Source: Actinomycetes bacterium
GTDB lineage: Bacteria > Actinomycetota > Aquicultoria > CAJVYJ01 > JAUVQD01
Length of the DNA stretch: 5,465 nucleotides
Reading direction: 5' to 3'
Assembly (NCBI GenBank): GCA_030598355.1
Contig: JAUVQD010000106.1
Coordinates: 1-5,465 of the forward strand
Of this stretch, positions 1 to 5,465 are shown piece by piece; positions within the stretch are counted from its first letter, which is position 1, and each line of letters opens with the position of its first letter. Both the position numbers and the translations under genes were made by a program. The notes under the pieces were generated by a model. That model ran no database searches. It was not told the origin of the DNA and saw nothing but the letters and a program-made list of their open reading frames with translations.

Positions 1-842
1 ATATCTGTAGCCCGGCGGATATAGGTGTCAAACAGGCCATCTATGACGACCGGCTCTGACCCTGGCTCGGTGTAGGTTATATGGCTATTGAATATTTTGT
101 GCTTGCAGTGCTCCGACCACGTTTGGGCCAACGTTTCAAGCTCTATGTCAGTTGGTTGATCAGGCAACCCGGCACTGGTTCGCTTGCGCTTGACCGCCGG
201 TTCTTGAAAATGGTCTTTGATAGCCCGCATCTCCGCGACTGTTAATGAAAGCAACCCCTCGCGGCTTAGACGTTCGAGACCCTCGTCATCGTTTGGCAAG
301 AGTACGGTTTTTACCGCCGGTTTATGCGCAGATGGCGGCCGCGGTGGTCTGTACCGGACACGGCCATAAGTTGGCGCGTCAAAAACTTCGTAGGAGTGAA
401 CGAGAGGGTTGGCCAGAAGCCCGAGACAAATATGCTCAGCCTGATCGCTATCTATTTGACCTTCGATCAAGTAGACCATAGCGGTCCTGACAAAATCTGA
501 CTTTGGCCTAAGCTTAAGCATGTCAGCTATGGCGTCGGCGGTTGTCCGCCCGACATTATCGGTAACACCCGGAAGATAACCGACCTCGACCACCCAATCG
601 ACCTCGGATAGCGGGCCGGCTTGAAGTGAGAAATCTTGCAAAACCGGATCAGTCAGCAGATCCTGAGCTATAAGCGTAGCTTCTTCTTCACCAAGGTCTT
701 TATCGAGGTAATAGATATTGCGCACTTTTACTGAAAGAACCTCTAGATTTAGATCTTGTTCGATCTGATTCTTAATAGAGGGTCCGCGCGCGTCTAGCTT
801 AGAGTTTTTGAAAGCGACTTCAACACGGTGGCCTTCCGCCAC
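1..842 (-). CDS. purSL: Fused PurS-PurL phosphoribosylformylglycinamidine (FGAM) synthase, N-terminal 280 residues (3' part outside window)
   Basis: The frame is open from a GTG at 842-840 to the window edge, giving 280 codons plus two bases. FGAM synthase converts FGAR, glutamine and ATP to FGAM in the cytoplasm. Residues 6-73 look like PurS (VEVAFKNSKLDARG, then LLTDPVLQDF). Residues 82-154 repeat the pattern (VEVGYLPGVTDNVGRTTADA, then LLANPLVHSY), so two PurS-like units lie in tandem. A linker with an LSREGLLSLTVAEM helix follows. The FGAM-synthase signature LAQTWSEHCKHKIFN is at residues 238-252 and matches the AQ-x-x-SEHC-x-HK-x-F motif of PurL. The next segment, VVIDGLFDTYIRRATD, also fits PurL. 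The ATP-binding and AIR-synthase-like core lies beyond position 1. The GTG directly follows the in-frame purC TAA, so the gene cannot start further upstream. A strong GAGGAGGG site precedes it. The fusion of PurS and PurL is seen directly. Whether a PurQ glutaminase is fused further on cannot be judged here. Confidence 0.92.
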   Translation of the reverse strand, partial: MAEGHRVEVAFKNSKLDARGPSIKNQIEQDLNLEVLSVKVRNIYYLDKDLGEEEATLIAQDLLTDPVLQDFSLQAGPLSEVDWVVEVGYLPGVTDNVGRTTADAIADMLKLRPKSDFVRTAMVYLIEGQIDSDQAEHICLGLLANPLVHSYEVFDAPTYGRVRYRPPRPPSAHKPAVKTVLLPNDDEGLERLSREGLLSLTVAEMRAIKDHFQEPAVKRKRTSAGLPDQPTDIELETLAQTWSEHCKHKIFNSHITYTEPGSEPVVIDGLFDTYIRRATD

Positions 843-870
843 TTAAGGGCCCTCCTCGACCGAAGGCCAC
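828..870 (-). repeat. 9-bp inverted repeat enclosing the purC stop and purSL start
   Basis: GTGGCCTTC at 828-836 (plus strand) is the exact reverse complement of GAAGGCCAC at 862-870. In the mRNA the arms would form a 9-bp GC-rich stem. Its 25-base loop holds the purSL ribosome binding site, the purC TAA and the purSL GTG. Both arms are coding sequence. By rough estimate, about one inverted repeat of this size is expected by chance in a window this long, so only the location makes it notable. A role in translation is inference. Confidence 0.3.
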
Positions 871-1715
871 ACAGTGCCGGTCAATTTCTGAAAAGCCTCA
901 ATATATTTGTCGCTGGTCTTTTGAATAATCTCATCAGGCAACTCCGGGGCGGGGGGTTTATGATCCCAACCGGATTCATCCACCCAATCACGGACATATT
1001 GTTTGTCAAAGCTCGGTTGCGACCGCCCGGTGCCATATTCGTCAAGTGGCCAAAAACGAGATGAATCCGGGGTCAGGGCTTCGTCTATCAATGTCAGTTG
1101 ATCATCTACAAACCCGAATTCAAACTTGGTGTCGGCGATGATTATTCCTCGGGTATGCGCGAAGTTCGCGGCGAAGCAATAAAGATTGAGGCTTGCCTGT
1201 CGCAACTTCTGAGCCAGCTCTTTGCCGACTTCATTTTCCAACTGGGCCACGGTGATATTCTCGTCGTGCCCATCTGTGGCTTTTGTTGAAGGTGTAAAAA
1301 GAGCCTCGGGAAACTTTTGCGATTCAACCATCCCCTCAGGCGCGACTTGGCCGGCTACTGTACCGTGGCTTTGATACTCGGCCCAGGCCGACCCGGCGAG
1401 ATAGCCCCGAACAACACACTCAAAAGGAATAACCTTGGCTTTTTTTACTAGCAGCGTGCGGCCGGCCAAATAATCTTTCTCAAGACCGACGTCGGGAAAA
1501 TCTTTGACTTTGTTCGAAATGAAGTGATTCTTAATCAGGCCCTGGGTGCGCGCGAACCAGAAAATTGAAAGCGAAGTTAAAACCCGGCCCTTATCCGGGA
1601 TTAAACTGGGCAGAATTAGATCATATGCAGAAATACGATCGGTGGCGACGAGAAGAAGTTTATCGCCCAGGTCGAAAATATCTCGAACTTTTCCCTGGGT
1701 CGAAGGTTTATTCAA
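843..1715 (-). CDS. purC: Phosphoribosylaminoimidazole-succinocarboxamide (SAICAR) synthase
   Basis: PurC joins CAIR and aspartate, using ATP, to give SAICAR (cytoplasmic, step 7 of the purine pathway). The 290-residue product shows the family landmarks in order: GKVRDIFDLGDKLLLVATDR (residues 8-27, nucleotide-binding strands), ISAYD (28-32), the conserved VVRGYLAGSAWAEYQ (101-115), the substrate-binding FTPSTKATDGHDENI (140-154), and IADTKFEFG (193-201) followed by LIDEALTPDSSRFW (209-222). The C-terminus is a helix around residues 259-280. The length suits the roughly 290-300 residue form rather than the shorter form of about 240 residues found in E. coli and B. subtilis. The start is TTG at 1715-1713, which overlaps the dapA TGA as TTGA. 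An in-frame stop lies nine codons upstream with no ATG or GTG between, and the first motif begins at residue 8, so no later start would work. Only a weak Shine-Dalgarno (GGACGG) precedes it, so translation probably depends on coupling to dapA. Confidence 0.97.
   Translation of the reverse strand: MNKPSTQGKVRDIFDLGDKLLLVATDRISAYDLILPSLIPDKGRVLTSLSIFWFARTQGLIKNHFISNKVKDFPDVGLEKDYLAGRTLLVKKAKVIPFECVVRGYLAGSAWAEYQSHGTVAGQVAPEGMVESQKFPEALFTPSTKATDGHDENITVAQLENEVGKELAQKLRQASLNLYCFAANFAHTRGIIIADTKFEFGFVDDQLTLIDEALTPDSSRFWPLDEYGTGRSQPSFDKQYVRDWVDESGWDHKPPAPELPDEIIQKTSDKYIEAFQKLTGTVWPSVEEGP
850..857 (-). promoter_or_regulatory. Ribosome binding site of purSL, inside the end of purC
   Basis: On the minus strand the sequence GAGGAGGG lies within the last codons of purC. 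Its GGAGG core ends eight bases before the GTG at 842-840. It decides the GTG start: the codon just before GTG is the purC TAA stop in the same frame, and no ATG follows within the first 100 codons (the first is codon 108). Confidence 0.8.
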
Positions 1716-2611
1716 GAAAGCCGTCCGGCTTCTTTTAGCACCTCAGCCAGGAACGCCCGGTTCTCTGCTCTTAATGGTACTAGCGGTAATCTTGGCGGCC
1801 CCGCTGGAAGACCCATCATCCCAACGGCTTCCTTTACCGGTACTGGATTTGTTTCAATAAAAAGAGCATTGATAAGCGGCAACAATCGGTAGTGAATGCG
1901 CCTGGCTTTTTCTACCTCACCGGCTCGGGCCAGGTGACACATCTCAGTGAACTCACGGCCAACAACATTGGCGACCGCCGAAATTGTCCCGTGGCCACCG
2001 AGGCACACCATTGCCAAGGTCATCGGATCTTCACCGGAGAGAACATAGAAAGGCTTGCCGTTTGAAGTCAGCGCCCGGATAATCGCCATTGTCTGATTCA
2101 GATCAGCAGCCGCGTCTTTCAACCCGACAATGTTGTCTATCTTCGCCAGCTCGATTATGGTTTTCGGTTCAATATTTCGACCGGTCCTTGAAGGAATATT
2201 ATATATAATGATCGGCAGATTCGTAGCGGTCGCAATGGCCTCATAATGCGCCATGATTCCCGCTTGCATCGGCTTGTTGTAATAGGGAGCTACCTGCAGG
2301 CTAGCGTCAGCCCCGACAGATTCGGCGTGCTTTGTCCGAAGGATGGCTTCTTGGGTAGAATTTGAGCCGGTTCCGGCGATAACGGGAACTCTTTTGGCGG
2401 TCTCATCAACGACTATCTCGATGACCCGGTCGTGTTCTTCGTTTGTGAGCGTCGGCGACTCACCGGTCGTGCCGCAAGGCACTAGCCCATCGACTTCTTC
2501 GACCTCAATAAAGTGATTAACCAACTGGCGCAAGCCCGGCTCGTCCAATGCCAAATCATCTTTAAAGGGCGTAATTAAAGGAACGTGACAGCCACTAAAA
2601 TCTTCATCCAT
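1712..2611 (-). CDS. dapA: 4-hydroxy-tetrahydrodipicolinate synthase (dihydrodipicolinate synthase)
   Basis: DapA condenses pyruvate with aspartate semialdehyde, the first committed step to diaminopimelate and lysine (cytoplasmic, usually a tetramer, class I aldolase TIM barrel). From the ATG at 2611 the protein has 299 residues, the normal family length. The whole active-site set can be matched to E. coli DapA with a constant offset of four: Thr48-Thr49 in CGTTGES, Tyr111 in PYYNKP, Tyr137 in IYNIPSRTG, Arg142, and the Schiff-base Lys165 in VGLKDAAAD. The C-terminal hallmarks NPVPVKEA (255-262) and RLPLVPL (274-280) favour DHDPS over other N-acetylneuraminate-lyase superfamily members. Residues lining the lysine-inhibition site of the E. 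coli enzyme are mostly kept (Ser52, His60, Asn84, Glu88, Tyr110). It lies 51 bases after purB and overlaps purC by TTGA, inside an otherwise pure purine operon. A superfamily aldolase with another substrate is possible but less likely. Confidence 0.92.
   Translation of the reverse strand: MDEDFSGCHVPLITPFKDDLALDEPGLRQLVNHFIEVEEVDGLVPCGTTGESPTLTNEEHDRVIEIVVDETAKRVPVIAGTGSNSTQEAILRTKHAESVGADASLQVAPYYNKPMQAGIMAHYEAIATATNLPIIIYNIPSRTGRNIEPKTIIELAKIDNIVGLKDAAADLNQTMAIIRALTSNGKPFYVLSGEDPMTLAMVCLGGHGTISAVANVVGREFTEMCHLARAGEVEKARRIHYRLLPLINALFIETNPVPVKEAVGMMGLPAGPPRLPLVPLRAENRAFLAEVLKEAGRLS
1718..1731 (-). repeat. Small inverted repeat just before the purC TTG start
   Basis: The minus strand reads AAGCCGGACGGCTT, with 6-base arms around a 2-base centre. 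In RNA it would fold as a 5-bp stem with a GGAC tetraloop, ending two bases before the TTG start of purC. The only Shine-Dalgarno-like bases (GGACGG) lie in the loop and descending arm, so the fold would partly mask them until ribosomes reading dapA open it. The repeat also codes for the last residues of DapA. It is short enough to be chance. Confidence 0.25.
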
Positions 2612-2616
2612 ATACT

Positions 2617-2624
2617 CCCCTCCT
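2617..2624 (-). promoter_or_regulatory. Ribosome binding site of dapA, fixing the ATG at 2611
   Basis: AGGAGGGG on the minus strand ends five bases before the ATG at 2611-2609. An in-frame TTG at 2629 would add six residues (MIGGEY), but those codons are the Shine-Dalgarno sequence itself and no site precedes that TTG. With the ATG start the active-site numbering also runs close to E. coli DapA. Confidence 0.85.
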
Positions 2625-2637
2625 ATCAATTGTCTTT

Positions 2638-2666
2638 ATGATAACGTCTTGGCGGTCTACCCTCAA
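2638..2666 (-). promoter_or_regulatory. Candidate internal sigma-70-type promoter for dapA-purC-purSL
   Basis: On the minus strand TTGAGG (2666-2661, 4 of 6 to TTGACA) is followed after exactly 17 bases by TATCAT (2643-2638, 5 of 6 to TATAAT). Transcription would start near 2630, giving a leader of about 20 bases that still includes the dapA ribosome binding site. The -35 box overlaps the purB TGA stop. This is one of only two real intergenic gaps in the window. It is a consensus match by eye only, so function is inferred. Confidence 0.4.
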
Positions 2667-3955
2667 CTACCAACTCTAGCAAATATTTTGTCGATATTTT
2701 CAAGATAATGGGCGACTTCAAAACAACTGTCTATTTCTTTCTCCGATAAGCACCCCTTGACCTCCTCGTCATTGAGTAGCAGGTCTTTAAAAGAGCGCTT
2801 CTCCTTCCAGCTTTCCATGGCATTGCGCTGAACTAAAAGATAAGCTTCTTCGCGAGAGAGACCCTTGCCAACCAGGGTTAGAAGAACGCGCTGCGAGAAA
2901 ACCAATCCCTGGCTTTTATCAAGGTTGTCTTGCATGTTCTCAGGATAAACCTGCAGACCCTTTATGACTCCCGTGAGTTTTTGCAACATATAGTCGAGCA
3001 AAATAGTTGCATCGGGGACCATGACTCTTTCAACCGAGGAATGAGAGATGTCTCTTTCGTGCCAAAGCGCGACATCTTCGATCGCGGCAGTCGCAAAACC
3101 TCGCATTAATCTTGCCATGCCGGTTAACCTTTCGGTAATAATCGGATTCCGCTTGTGCGGCATAGCTGATGATCCCTTTTGACCGGCAGCGAAAGGTTCT
3201 TCTACCTCTAAGACCTCTGTCCTTTGTAGGTGGCGAACTTCCGTCGATATTTTTTCAATTGTGGCGCCAACGATTGCCAGTGCTGACATATATTGGGCGT
3301 GCCGATCCCGCTGAATTACCTGATTTGACGCCGGCGACGGCGACAGGCCCAGTTTAGCGCAAGCCAGTCTTTCGACCTCCGGATCAATATTTGAGTAGGT
3401 GCCGACCGCGCCGGAAAACTTTCCGACTGAAATTATTTGGCGGGCGCCCTTAAGCCTCTCAAGGTTGCGCTCCATCTCAAAATACCAAAGCAATATCTTC
3501 AGACCAAACGTTGTCGGCTCAGCGTGAATGCCGTGCGTTCGACCGATCGTCACCGTATCTTTGTATTTAATAGCTTGTGCCTTCAGGACCGGCAACAAAA
3601 GTTCGACATCTTTGATTAGAATATCCACCGCGTCCTGCATACCGATTGATAAAGCTGTATCCACAACGTCCGATGACGTCATGCCGTGGTGGACAAAACG
3701 ACCCTCGGGACCCGTTGATTCTGAGAGATTAGTTAGAAACGCCAAAACGTCGTGATGGACTTCAGCCTCAATCTCTTCTATCCGGCTGACATCGAAAGCA
3801 GCTTTTTCTTTAATCTTTTCCGGAACATCTGCCGGAATGTATCCCATCTCGGCCTGGGCTTCGGTTGCGGCCATTTCAACGGCCAACCATCTTTCATACT
3901 TGGCCTGTTCAGTCCAAAGACCGCCCATAGCCGGCAAGGTATAGCGTTCTATCAT
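2663..3955 (-). CDS. purB: Adenylosuccinate lyase
   Basis: PurB is a fumarase/aspartase-superfamily lyase. It removes fumarate from SAICAR to give AICAR and from adenylosuccinate to give AMP (cytoplasmic homotetramer). The product has 430 residues, the usual length of the B. subtilis/Thermotoga type. Visible motifs: [17 protein letters not shown] near the N-terminus, EVHHDVLAF with His68, [13 protein letters not shown] (89-101), [16 protein letters not shown] (136-151) with the catalytic His141, and the superfamily signature [11 protein letters not shown] (261-271) whose Ser263 sits in the mobile active-site loop. [13 protein letters not shown] (298-310) and the C-terminal helical domain follow. 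All expected catalytic residues are present. The ATG at 3955 overlaps the purE TGA as ATGA and has GGAG five bases upstream, within purE, so the two are likely translationally coupled. The gene ends with TGA at 2665-2663. Confidence 0.98.
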   Translation of the reverse strand: MIERYTLPAMGGLWTEQAKYERWLAVEMAATEAQAEMGYIPADVPEKIKEKAAFDVSRIEEIEAEVHHDVLAFLTNLSESTGPEGRFVHHGMTSSDVVDTALSIGMQDAVDILIKDVELLLPVLKAQAIKYKDTVTIGRTHGIHAEPTTFGLKILLWYFEMERNLERLKGARQIISVGKFSGAVGTYSNIDPEVERLACAKLGLSPSPASNQVIQRDRHAQYMSALAIVGATIEKISTEVRHLQRTEVLEVEEPFAAGQKGSSAMPHKRNPIITERLTGMARLMRGFATAAIEDVALWHERDISHSSVERVMVPDATILLDYMLQKLTGVIKGLQVYPENMQDNLDKSQGLVFSQRVLLTLVGKGLSREEAYLLVQRNAMESWKEKRSFKDLLLNDEEVKGCLSEKEIDSCFEVAHYLENIDKIFARVGS

Positions 3956-4422
3956 GAAGTCTCCGATGGGCCGGCAAGTTCTGCTTTATAGGCGATCAAA
4001 CGCTCGGCGATCGCCGGGTGCCTGAGCGCTAATATTTGAGCCGCCAGAACTGCGGCATTAACAGCGCCGCCTATAGCCACCGTGGCCACCGGCACGCCTC
4101 TTGGCATCTGCACAATTGAGAGCAGTGAATCCATTCCTCCCAAATCGGAAGTTCGCATCGGCACTCCTATCACGGGCAGAATAGTTAAAGAAGCAATTAC
4201 GCCGGGAAGGTGCGCGGCTTTGCCGGCTCCAGCTATTATTACCTCGATCTGCCGAGATTGCAGCTGTTCGATATAGTCATGCAGTTTTTGCGGGCTCCGG
4301 TGCGCGGAAATCACTTTTTCCTCAAATCCGATATCAAAAGACGTCAGACTTTCCCCGACAGGTTTCATTGCCTCAGAATCAGATGAGCTGCCCATCAACA
4401 CAGACACAAGCGGTCTAGCCAT
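3952..4422 (-). CDS. purE: N5-carboxyaminoimidazole ribonucleotide (N5-CAIR) mutase, class I PurE
   Basis: PurE moves the carboxyl group of N5-CAIR to carbon 4, giving CAIR (cytoplasmic, octameric family). The 156-residue length is typical. Motifs of the bacterial class I enzyme are all present: [12 protein letters not shown] (8-19) with Ser12 and Asp15, ISAHRSP (38-44) with the catalytic His41, and [12 protein letters not shown] (64-75) with His71. The block [20 protein letters not shown] (98-117) follows, then [15 protein letters not shown]. The AAHLPG motif separates it from the class II (animal-type) AIR carboxylase, so a PurK partner would be expected, but none is in the window. The loop has Lys68 where E. 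coli has Gly, a mild variant. The ATG at 4422 has a near-perfect AAGGAGGGG site at 4434-4426. The gene follows purD after 64 bases and overlaps purB by ATGA. Confidence 0.98.
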   Translation of the reverse strand: MARPLVSVLMGSSSDSEAMKPVGESLTSFDIGFEEKVISAHRSPQKLHDYIEQLQSRQIEVIIAGAGKAAHLPGVIASLTILPVIGVPMRTSDLGGMDSLLSIVQMPRGVPVATVAIGGAVNAAVLAAQILALRHPAIAERLIAYKAELAGPSETS

Positions 4423-4443
4423 CTACCCCTCCTTCTTGAGCAT
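4423..4443 (-). CDS. Possible six-codon minicistron (MLKKEG) upstream of purE
   Basis: In the purD-purE gap the minus strand reads ATG CTC AAG AAG GAG GGG TAG, and the stop is followed at once by the purE ATG in the same frame. An AAAGGAG Shine-Dalgarno (4458-4452) stands eight bases before this ATG, good spacing. It could be a leader peptide or a device coupling initiation at purE to upstream ribosomes. It may equally be an accident, since its GAG GGG codons are simply the purE ribosome binding site. There is no homology evidence for so short a peptide, and expression is unproven. Confidence 0.3.
   Translation of the reverse strand: MLKKEG
4426..4434 (-). promoter_or_regulatory. Ribosome binding site of purE
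   Basis: AAGGAGGGG on the minus strand has its AGGAGG core ending five bases before the purE ATG. It is unusual in lying wholly inside the possible six-codon minicistron at 4443-4423, so ribosomes translating that minicistron would cover it and then terminate next to the purE start. Confidence 0.85.
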
Positions 4444-4454
4444 AATTTATGCTC
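4438..4454 (-). promoter_or_regulatory. Perfect 17-base palindrome in the purD-purE gap (operator or RNA hairpin candidate)
   Basis: The plus strand reads GAGCATAATTTATGCTC: 8-base arms, perfectly complementary, around one central base. As DNA it has the form of a dimeric repressor site. As RNA it could fold with a 6-bp stem (GAGCAU/AUGCUC) and a 5-base loop. The fold would take in most of the minicistron's AAAGGAG and its ATG, ending three bases before the purE AAGGAGGGG. No U-run follows, so it is not an intrinsic terminator. I do not recognise it as a PurR box (the E. coli site centres on CGnnnnCG) or a known riboswitch. Confidence 0.4.
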
Positions 4455-4486
4455 CTTTAAAAATCTCTATTTTATCGTCAGTTGAT

Positions 4487-5465
4487 CTAGTTTAGATGCT
4501 TTCCAATATCACGGCGAAAGTGCCCGCCAGGAACGTTGATCTGACCTAAGGCCCGGTAGACCCGATCTCTGGCCTCGGTAAAAGAATCTGCGACGGCACT
4601 GACATTTAGAACTCGACCGCCGCTGGTAATCAGTTGGTTGTCTTTCAGTTTAGTGCCGGCGTGAAAAATTTCCACATCCATCTCAGCCGCTGTCTCCAAA
4701 CCGGTAATCGGACGACCGGTAATCGGTGACTGCGGATAACCCTCGGAGGCAATTACCACGCTCAAACATTTCTTTTGCGACCACATGATCTCGATATCCG
4801 CCAGCCTGCCTTGAGCGCAAGCCAACATTACTTCAGCCAAGTCGCTTTCGAGTAAAGGCAAAAGAGCTTGTGTCTCCGGATCGCCAAACCTAACGTTAAA
4901 CTCAAGCACTTTCGGCCCGTTTTTAGTTAATATCAAACCGGCGTATAGGATTCCTCTATAGCCGACCCCCCGAGCCGCCAATGCTTTGACGGTCGGCTTT
5001 ATTATATCAGCAACCGCTCTTTCACACCCGTTTTTGTCGAGAAAAGGGGCAGGGGCATATGCGCCCATACCGCCTGTGTTTGGACCTGTGTCGCCTTCTC
5101 CAACGCGTTTGTGATCTTGGGCCGGCGGCATAACGTGAACAGTCTCGCCATCAACAAAGGCTAAGACCGACACCTCCGGACCCGACAGAAACTCCTCGAC
5201 GAGTACTTTTTGACCGGCCTCCCCAAATCGTTGGTCAATCAGACAATCTTTTAGGGCTTGCCGGGCCTCCGTCTCGTCCTCGGTAATTATCACTCCCTTG
5301 CCCGCGGCTAGGCCATCGGCTTTTATTACATAAGGAGCTTTCCAATCAGCGATAGCAGCCTCAGCCTCTTGGTAGTCAGTGAATTCCAGCGCCGCGCCGG
5401 TCGGAACTCCGGCGGCGATCATTATCTCTTTGGCATACGCCTTGCTGCCCTCGAGTTTAGCTGCC
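4487..5465 (-). CDS. purD: Phosphoribosylamine-glycine ligase (GAR synthetase), C-terminal 325 residues (5' end outside window)
   Basis: PurD joins phosphoribosylamine and glycine, using ATP, to give GAR (step 2, cytoplasmic, ATP-grasp fold). The frame stays open to the window edge: upstream of the internal ATG at 5422 come fourteen more codons, AAKLEGSKAYAKEI, a conserved PurD segment normally near residue 100. About 100 N-terminal residues are therefore missing, and 5422 is not the start. Landmarks in order: YVIKADGLAAGKGVII (ATP-grasp lid strands), VEEFLSGPEVSVLAFVDG, QDHKRVGEGDTGPNTGGMGAY (phosphate and substrate loop), and VLEFNVRFGDPETQALLPLL (metal-binding Glu and Asn plus the GAR-synthetase signature). 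The C-terminal domain follows with ASEGYPQ and HAGTKL. It ends with TAG at 4489-4487. It is the first visible gene of the operon. The true start and any upstream promoter lie beyond 5465. Confidence 0.98.
   Translation of the reverse strand, partial: AAKLEGSKAYAKEIMIAAGVPTGAALEFTDYQEAEAAIADWKAPYVIKADGLAAGKGVIITEDETEARQALKDCLIDQRFGEAGQKVLVEEFLSGPEVSVLAFVDGETVHVMPPAQDHKRVGEGDTGPNTGGMGAYAPAPFLDKNGCERAVADIIKPTVKALAARGVGYRGILYAGLILTKNGPKVLEFNVRFGDPETQALLPLLESDLAEVMLACAQGRLADIEIMWSQKKCLSVVIASEGYPQSPITGRPITGLETAAEMDVEIFHAGTKLKDNQLITSGGRVLNVSAVADSFTEARDRVYRALGQINVPGGHFRRDIGKHLN
4700..4726 (-). repeat. 12-base direct repeat inside purD, period 15
   Basis: ACCGGTAATCGG occurs twice on the plus strand, at 4700-4711 and 4715-4726, exactly five codons apart and in frame. 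It encodes PITGRPITG in the C-terminal domain of PurD. Homologues usually have about the same number of residues here, for example a GYPGxYxKGxxIxGL pattern, so this looks like local sequence copying or convergence rather than an insertion. It has no evident functional meaning. Confidence 0.6.

Noticed and set aside
1142..1327. Minus-strand 61-codon frame within purC
   Set aside because: It is an out-of-frame shadow of purC, whose conserved motifs run straight through this stretch.
2612..2629. TTG at 2629 as an earlier start for dapA
   Set aside because: The added codons are the Shine-Dalgarno sequence of the ATG at 2611, and no ribosome binding site precedes the TTG.
245..3991. Plus-strand open frames, for example at 245-481, 828-1064, 1546-1860, 3169-3357 and 3752-3991
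   Set aside because: All lie opposite recognised minus-strand genes with intact family motifs, and their translations show no recognisable motif.
4438..4454. Palindrome before purE as an intrinsic terminator of purD
   Set aside because: The stem is AT-rich in its centre and is followed by AAGAAGG rather than a U-run. It also lies inside the apparent operon.
4469..4474. TAAAAT as the -10 box of a promoter before purE
   Set aside because: The -35 position at 16-18 bases reads about ATCTAA, and the nearest TTGGAA is 26 bases away, so it is not a credible pair.
5420..5422. ATG at 5422 as the start of purD
   Set aside because: The frame continues upstream with the conserved AAKLEGSKAYAKE segment, so this Met is internal.
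1..5465. A novel or undescribed biological system
   Set aside because: All six substantial genes belong to well-known primary-metabolism families with intact motifs. Only the gene order and small junction signals are unusual.

Overview
The window is a continuous block of housekeeping genes, all read from the minus strand. Transcription therefore runs from the high-coordinate end (5465) to the low end (1). It is a de novo purine biosynthesis operon with one lysine/diaminopimelate-pathway gene inside it. In transcription order: purD (5' part outside the window), a 64-base gap, purE, purB, a 51-base gap, dapA, purC, and the first 280 codons of a fused purSL-type formylglycinamidine ribonucleotide (FGAM) synthase gene that runs off position 1. 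There are no RNA genes, mobile elements, CRISPR arrays or transcription terminators that I can support, and no gene-free stretch over 64 bases.

Function: PurD makes GAR (step 2 of the pathway), PurSL converts FGAR to FGAM (step 4), and PurE, PurC and PurB carry out the consecutive steps from N5-CAIR to AICAR. PurB also acts in the last step to AMP. DapA makes the first committed intermediate of diaminopimelate and lysine. It sits between purB and purC and overlaps purC by four bases, so it appears to be a true member of the transcription unit. purK, purF, purM, purN, purH and purQ are not in view.

Gene joints are tight and use several start codons. purE/purB share an ATGA overlap, dapA/purC share a TTGA overlap (TTG start), and the purC TAA stop abuts the purSL GTG start. 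The two real gaps hold the most interesting small signals. Before purE there is a perfect 17-base palindrome overlapping a possible six-codon minicistron that ends directly against the purE ATG. Before dapA there is a reasonable sigma-70-like promoter (TTGAGG, 17 bases, TATCAT) that could drive dapA-purC-purSL separately from the upstream genes.

Organism: clearly bacterial, of intermediate GC by eye, with strong AGGAGG-type ribosome binding sites and frequent non-ATG starts. The PurL variant, with a PurS-like N-terminus and an AQTWSEHCKHK motif, resembles the roughly 1000-residue PurL proteins I associate with Geobacter-like Deltaproteobacteria, Dehalococcoides-like Chloroflexi and some deep Actinobacteria. 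The sequence does not let me decide among these. I see no novel defence, mobile or biosynthetic system; the window is mostly ordinary primary metabolism with an uncommon gene arrangement.
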